Below, in pieces: positions 5,824 to 8,163 of a stretch of DNA of 8,163 bases. The DNA is from Nitrospirae bacterium RBG_13_39_12 (GTDB lineage: Bacteria; Nitrospirota; Thermodesulfovibrionia; Thermodesulfovibrionales; SM23-35): the NCBI GenBank assembly GCA_001805125.1, contig MHEF01000095.1, forward strand, positions 3,962 to 12,124, given 5' to 3'. Positions within the stretch are counted from its first letter, which is position 1. Each line of letters begins with the position of its first letter. The translations under genes were made by a program, and so were the position numbers. The notes under the pieces were generated by a model. That model worked only from the letters and a program-made list of their open reading frames with translations, ran no database searches and had not been told where the DNA came from.

Positions 5824-5851
5824 TGCACTCTGCAATCGCTAATCGCAAAAA
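5824..5851. repeat. Degenerate 7-bp-periodic spacer before recA
   Basis: The 39-base gap between thpR and recA is largely made of 7-bp units: TGCACTC, TGCAATC, GCTAATC and GCAAAAA. No promoter-like hexamers with proper spacing and no LexA-type palindrome are visible in it. It ends at the recA ribosome site. Confidence 0.5.
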
Positions 5852-5854
5852 TAT

Positions 5855-5860
5855 GGAGGA
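5855..5860 (+). promoter_or_regulatory. recA ribosome binding site that decides the start
   Basis: GGAGGA abuts the ATG at 5861, leaving almost no spacing, whereas the second ATG at 5864 lies four bases from the GGAGG core. The second ATG is therefore the more likely initiator. Confidence 0.6.
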
Positions 5861-5863
5861 ATG

Positions 5864-6862
5864 ATGACCAATAAAGACAAGGTTAAGGCTCTTGAGATGG
5901 CCATTACACAGATTGAAAAGAGTTTCGGAAAAGGTTCTATTATGAAACTTGGCGCAGATGGAATAGTAGAAGGCCTTCAGGTAATATCTACAGGTTCCCT
6001 TGCGCTTGATATTGCAACAGGACTCGGCGGTTTACCAAGAGGCAGAGTAATAGAGATATACGGGCCTGAATCTTCAGGTAAAACCACGCTTGCCCTGGGC
6101 GCCATAGCGCAGGCTCAGATAGGCGGAGGCATCGCAGCCTTTATAGATGCCGAACATGCACTTGACATCAAATATGCCCAGAAACTTGGTGTTAAAATAG
6201 AAGATTTGCTTGTCTCACAACCCGATACCGGAGAACAAGCCCTTGAGGTTGCTGAAGCCCTTGTAAGAAGCGGGGCTGTCGATGTAGTCGTAATAGATTC
6301 GGTAGCTGCCCTCGTTCCCAGGGCGGAAATAGAAGGGGAGATGGGTGATTCACTTCCAGGACTTCAGGCAAGACTAATGAGCCAGGCATTAAGAAAACTG
6401 ACTGCTGCAATCTCAAAATCCATGACAACTGTTATATTCATAAACCAGATACGGATGAAGATCGGTGTTATGTTCGGCAGTCCCGAGACAACGACAGGAG
6501 GAACTGCACTTAAATTTTACGCATCAATGAGACTGGATATAAGAAGAATTGAAAACATAAAGGAAAACCAGGAGACAATAGGCGGAAGGGTAAGGGTTAA
6601 GGTGGTAAAGAATAAGTTAGCACCTCCGTTTAAACAGGCAGAATTTGATATTTATTTCAATGAAGGGATTTCACGTATCGGGGAAACCGTTGACCTTGGT
6701 ATAGAAAAAGGTATTATTGACAAGGCTGGAGCATGGTATAGCTATGGAGGCAACAGAATCGGACAGGGACGTGAAAATGCAAAAATATTTTTAAAAAATA
6801 ACCCTGATATTTCTAAAGAAATCGAGAATAAAATCATTGAATCATACAGCCTAAGGAGGTAA
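5864..6862 (+). CDS. recA: Recombinase RecA
   Basis: RecA forms ATP-dependent filaments on single-stranded DNA for strand exchange and triggers the SOS response. Numbered from ATG 5861, the protein shows: N-terminal helix and KSFGKGSIMKLG (20-31); Walker A GPESSGKT (68-75); catalytic Glu98 in DAEHALD; QPDTGEQALEVAEAL (120-134); Walker B VVVIDSVAALVP (142-153); the L1 region EGEMGDSLPGLQARLMSQALRK (158-179); FINQIR (193-198); and L2 SPETTTGGTALKFYAS (207-222). At 332 residues it is shorter than E. coli RecA because it ends SYSLRR, without the acidic tail that damps DNA binding in many RecAs. The start at 5864 is chosen on ribosome-site spacing. There is no recognisable SOS box or private promoter in the gap upstream, so expression probably comes from the operon promoter or from one hidden inside thpR. 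pilT starts two bases after its stop. Confidence 0.99.
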   Translation: MTNKDKVKALEMAITQIEKSFGKGSIMKLGADGIVEGLQVISTGSLALDIATGLGGLPRGRVIEIYGPESSGKTTLALGAIAQAQIGGGIAAFIDAEHALDIKYAQKLGVKIEDLLVSQPDTGEQALEVAEALVRSGAVDVVVIDSVAALVPRAEIEGEMGDSLPGLQARLMSQALRKLTAAISKSMTTVIFINQIRMKIGVMFGSPETTTGGTALKFYASMRLDIRRIENIKENQETIGGRVRVKVVKNKLAPPFKQAEFDIYFNEGISRIGETVDLGIEKGIIDKAGAWYSYGGNRIGQGRENAKIFLKNNPDISKEIENKIIESYSLRR

Positions 6863-6864
6863 TA

Positions 6865-8046
6865 ATGGATATAAATGAGCTTTTAAAGAAAGCGCATTCA
6901 GTAAAAGCTTCAGATCTTCATATAAAAGTCGGGTCACCACCGATACTCAGGATTCACGGAGAGCTTACACCACTTACATCAGAGAAAAAGATCAGCCAGG
7001 AAGATGCACTGAAGATAGCTTTTTCAGTAATGACACCCGGACAGAGCGAAATATTTAAAAAGAGAAATGATATTGACCTTGCATACAGCGTCCCGGGACT
7101 TGGAAGGTTCAGATGTAATATATTCATACAGCGGGGAACGATTGGCATGGTCTTCAGGGTTATTCCTATGAGGATTCCTACAATTGAGGAACTGCTCCTG
7201 CCCGATGTTATTAAGAAGATTGCTATGGAACAAAGAGGGTTGATACTTGTTACAGGAACAACAGGCAGCGGGAAATCAACAACCCTGGCTTCAATGATAG
7301 ACCAGATTAACTCAAACAGAACAGAACATATCATGACCATTGAAGATCCCATAGAATATCTGCACAGGGACAAGAAAAGCATAGTCAATCAGAGGGAGAT
7401 TGGAAGCGATACAGAGTCCTTCAGCAAAGCACTGCGTCAGGCCCTCAGACAGGATCCTGATGTCATTCTTGTTGGTGAGATGCGCGATTTCGAAACTATA
7501 CAGACAGCACTGGTTGCTGCTGAAACAGGTCACCTTGTTTTAAGCACACTTCATACAATAGATGCTACCGAGACAGTCAACAGAATCATTTCTGTATTTC
7601 CTCCCTATCAGCATAAACAAGTGAGGATGCAGCTTTCTTCAGTACTTAAAGGTATTATTTCCATGAGGCTCATGCCGAGGGCTGACGGTACAGGCAGGGT
7701 TCCCGCAGTTGAAGTTCTTGTAGCTACAGCAACAATAAAAGATTGTGTCCTGGACCCGGATAAATCAAGATTAATTCCCGATGTAATTGAACAGGGCATG
7801 TTGCATTACGGCATGCAGAGCTTTGACCAATCACTATTCGGCCTCTTTAAGTCAGGGCTTATAACATATGAAGAGGCGCTTAGAAGGGCTACTAACCCTG
7901 ATGATTTTGCTCTTAAGGTAAAGGGCATACAATCCACAAGCGATCTTTCTTTAGATATAACTGAGACTCAACCTGAAGAGAAAACTGCTAAAACTGCTAA
8001 AACTGCTGAGAAGGACAAAATGAAAATTGACAGGTTTGCAAGATAA
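6865..8046 (+). CDS. pilT: Type IV pilus retraction ATPase PilT
   Basis: PilT is a hexameric cytoplasmic ATPase that powers pilus retraction and twitching. The N-terminal PAS-like domain is at about 1-105 (SDLHIKVGSPPILRIHGEL). The ATPase core has Walker A GTTGSGKST (131-139), Asp box TIEDPIEY (158-165), Walker B DPDVILVGEMRD (197-208) and His box GHLVLSTLHTIDATETVNRI (222-241). QSFDQSL and the C-terminal helices to about 355 are PilT-like; the ALRRATNPDDF segment aligns with the usual family C-terminus. A low-complexity tail after about residue 355 ends in a KTAKTAKTAEKDK repeat, making it longer (393) than typical PilTs of about 345-370. A strong AAGGAGGT site (6853-6860) overlaps the recA stop and sits four bases before ATG 6865. 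No pilin or pilB genes are in the window. Its place between recA and recX suggests co-transcription rather than a shared function. Confidence 0.95.
   Translation: MDINELLKKAHSVKASDLHIKVGSPPILRIHGELTPLTSEKKISQEDALKIAFSVMTPGQSEIFKKRNDIDLAYSVPGLGRFRCNIFIQRGTIGMVFRVIPMRIPTIEELLLPDVIKKIAMEQRGLILVTGTTGSGKSTTLASMIDQINSNRTEHIMTIEDPIEYLHRDKKSIVNQREIGSDTESFSKALRQALRQDPDVILVGEMRDFETIQTALVAAETGHLVLSTLHTIDATETVNRIISVFPPYQHKQVRMQLSSVLKGIISMRLMPRADGTGRVPAVEVLVATATIKDCVLDPDKSRLIPDVIEQGMLHYGMQSFDQSLFGLFKSGLITYEEALRRATNPDDFALKVKGIQSTSDLSLDITETQPEEKTAKTAKTAEKDKMKIDRFAR
7981..8007 (+). repeat. Three tandem 9-bp repeats in pilT
   Basis: AAAACTGCT is repeated exactly three times head to tail. In frame it encodes three Lys-Thr-Ala units near the C-terminus of PilT. 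Because nine is a multiple of three, copy-number change would alter tail length without a frameshift. Confidence 0.9.
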
Positions 8047-8163
8047 GGCAAAGCAATACGCCTTTAAACTCCTTAGCTATAGAGGAAGAAGCGAAAAAGA
8101 ACTTGCAGAAAGACTCTCTAAAAAAGGGTTCACAAAACCTGTGGCTTCTTCAACAATAAAATA
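8027..8163 (+). CDS. recX: RecX family regulator of RecA, 5' part only
   Basis: After a stop at 8021-8023 this frame stays open to the right edge. Translated from TTG 8027 it reads LTGLQDKAKQYAFKLLSY followed by RGRSEKELAERLSKKGF, then TKPVASSTIK. The pattern A..YAFKLLSYRxRSEKELxxRLxxKGF is the first three-helix repeat of RecX, which binds RecA filaments and modulates them. No ATG or strong ribosome site is available. TTG 8027 (AAGGA at 8011-8015, a long spacing) or TTG 8036 are the candidate starts, so the gene would overlap the pilT end by up to 20 bases. The order recA-pilT-recX supports the call. Only about 45 residues are visible, so the exact start and completeness cannot be judged. Confidence 0.82.
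   Translation, partial: MTGLQDKAKQYAFKLLSYRGRSEKELAERLSKKGFTKPVASSTIK

Noticed and set aside
6954..7388. Minus-strand open frame of 144 codons
   Set aside because: It is a shadow of pilT, opposite the Walker A region, with no domain and no ribosome site considered convincing.

Overview
The window looks like chromosomal DNA from an AT-rich Gram-negative bacterium. Two lipoprotein-type signal peptides, a Tat component, a PilT-type pilus motor and the gene content support this. The order pgpA - pncC/cinA - thpR - recA - pilT - recX, together with a PA2778/PA2779-type pair, fits a Nitrospirota (Thermodesulfovibrio-like) or a deltaproteobacterial (Desulfobacterota) lineage. That placement is inference from gene order and composition. 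No rRNA, tRNA, CRISPR array or intact insertion sequence was seen.

The window splits into two divergent blocks around an intergenic region at about 3718-3894. The left block is on the minus strand and reads mobA -> tatA -> alr -> PA2779-family protein -> C39-type cysteine peptidase lipoprotein (PA2778-like) -> TPR lipoprotein, which runs off the left edge. mobA, tatA and alr overlap at their ends and probably form one transcript: molybdenum-cofactor nucleotide attachment, Tat export and D-alanine supply. The last three genes form an uncharacterised envelope module. Relatives of the peptidase usually carry TPR repeats in the same polypeptide, whereas here the TPR part is a separate lipoprotein gene. 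A 198-bp segment bounded by a perfect 20-bp inverted repeat, with TA at both ends, lies between the PA2779-like gene and the peptidase gene and resembles a MITE.

The right block is on the plus strand and reads osmC-like -> pgpA -> pncC/cinA-C -> thpR -> recA -> pilT -> recX, the last cut by the right edge. Gaps are tiny or negative, so this is probably one operon from a promoter just upstream of the osmC-like gene. It joins redox defence, phosphatidylglycerol synthesis, NMN/nucleotide salvage, RNA 2',3'-cyclic phosphate processing, recombination (recA and its modulator recX) and type IV pilus retraction.

The most unusual structure is at DNA level: the MITE-like element, and three patches of degenerate 7-bp-periodic sequence. 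Two of these patches are intergenic and one is translated in frame as an apparent insert in alanine racemase. Most of the coding content is ordinary housekeeping. The PA2779/C39/TPR trio is the best candidate for an undescribed system.
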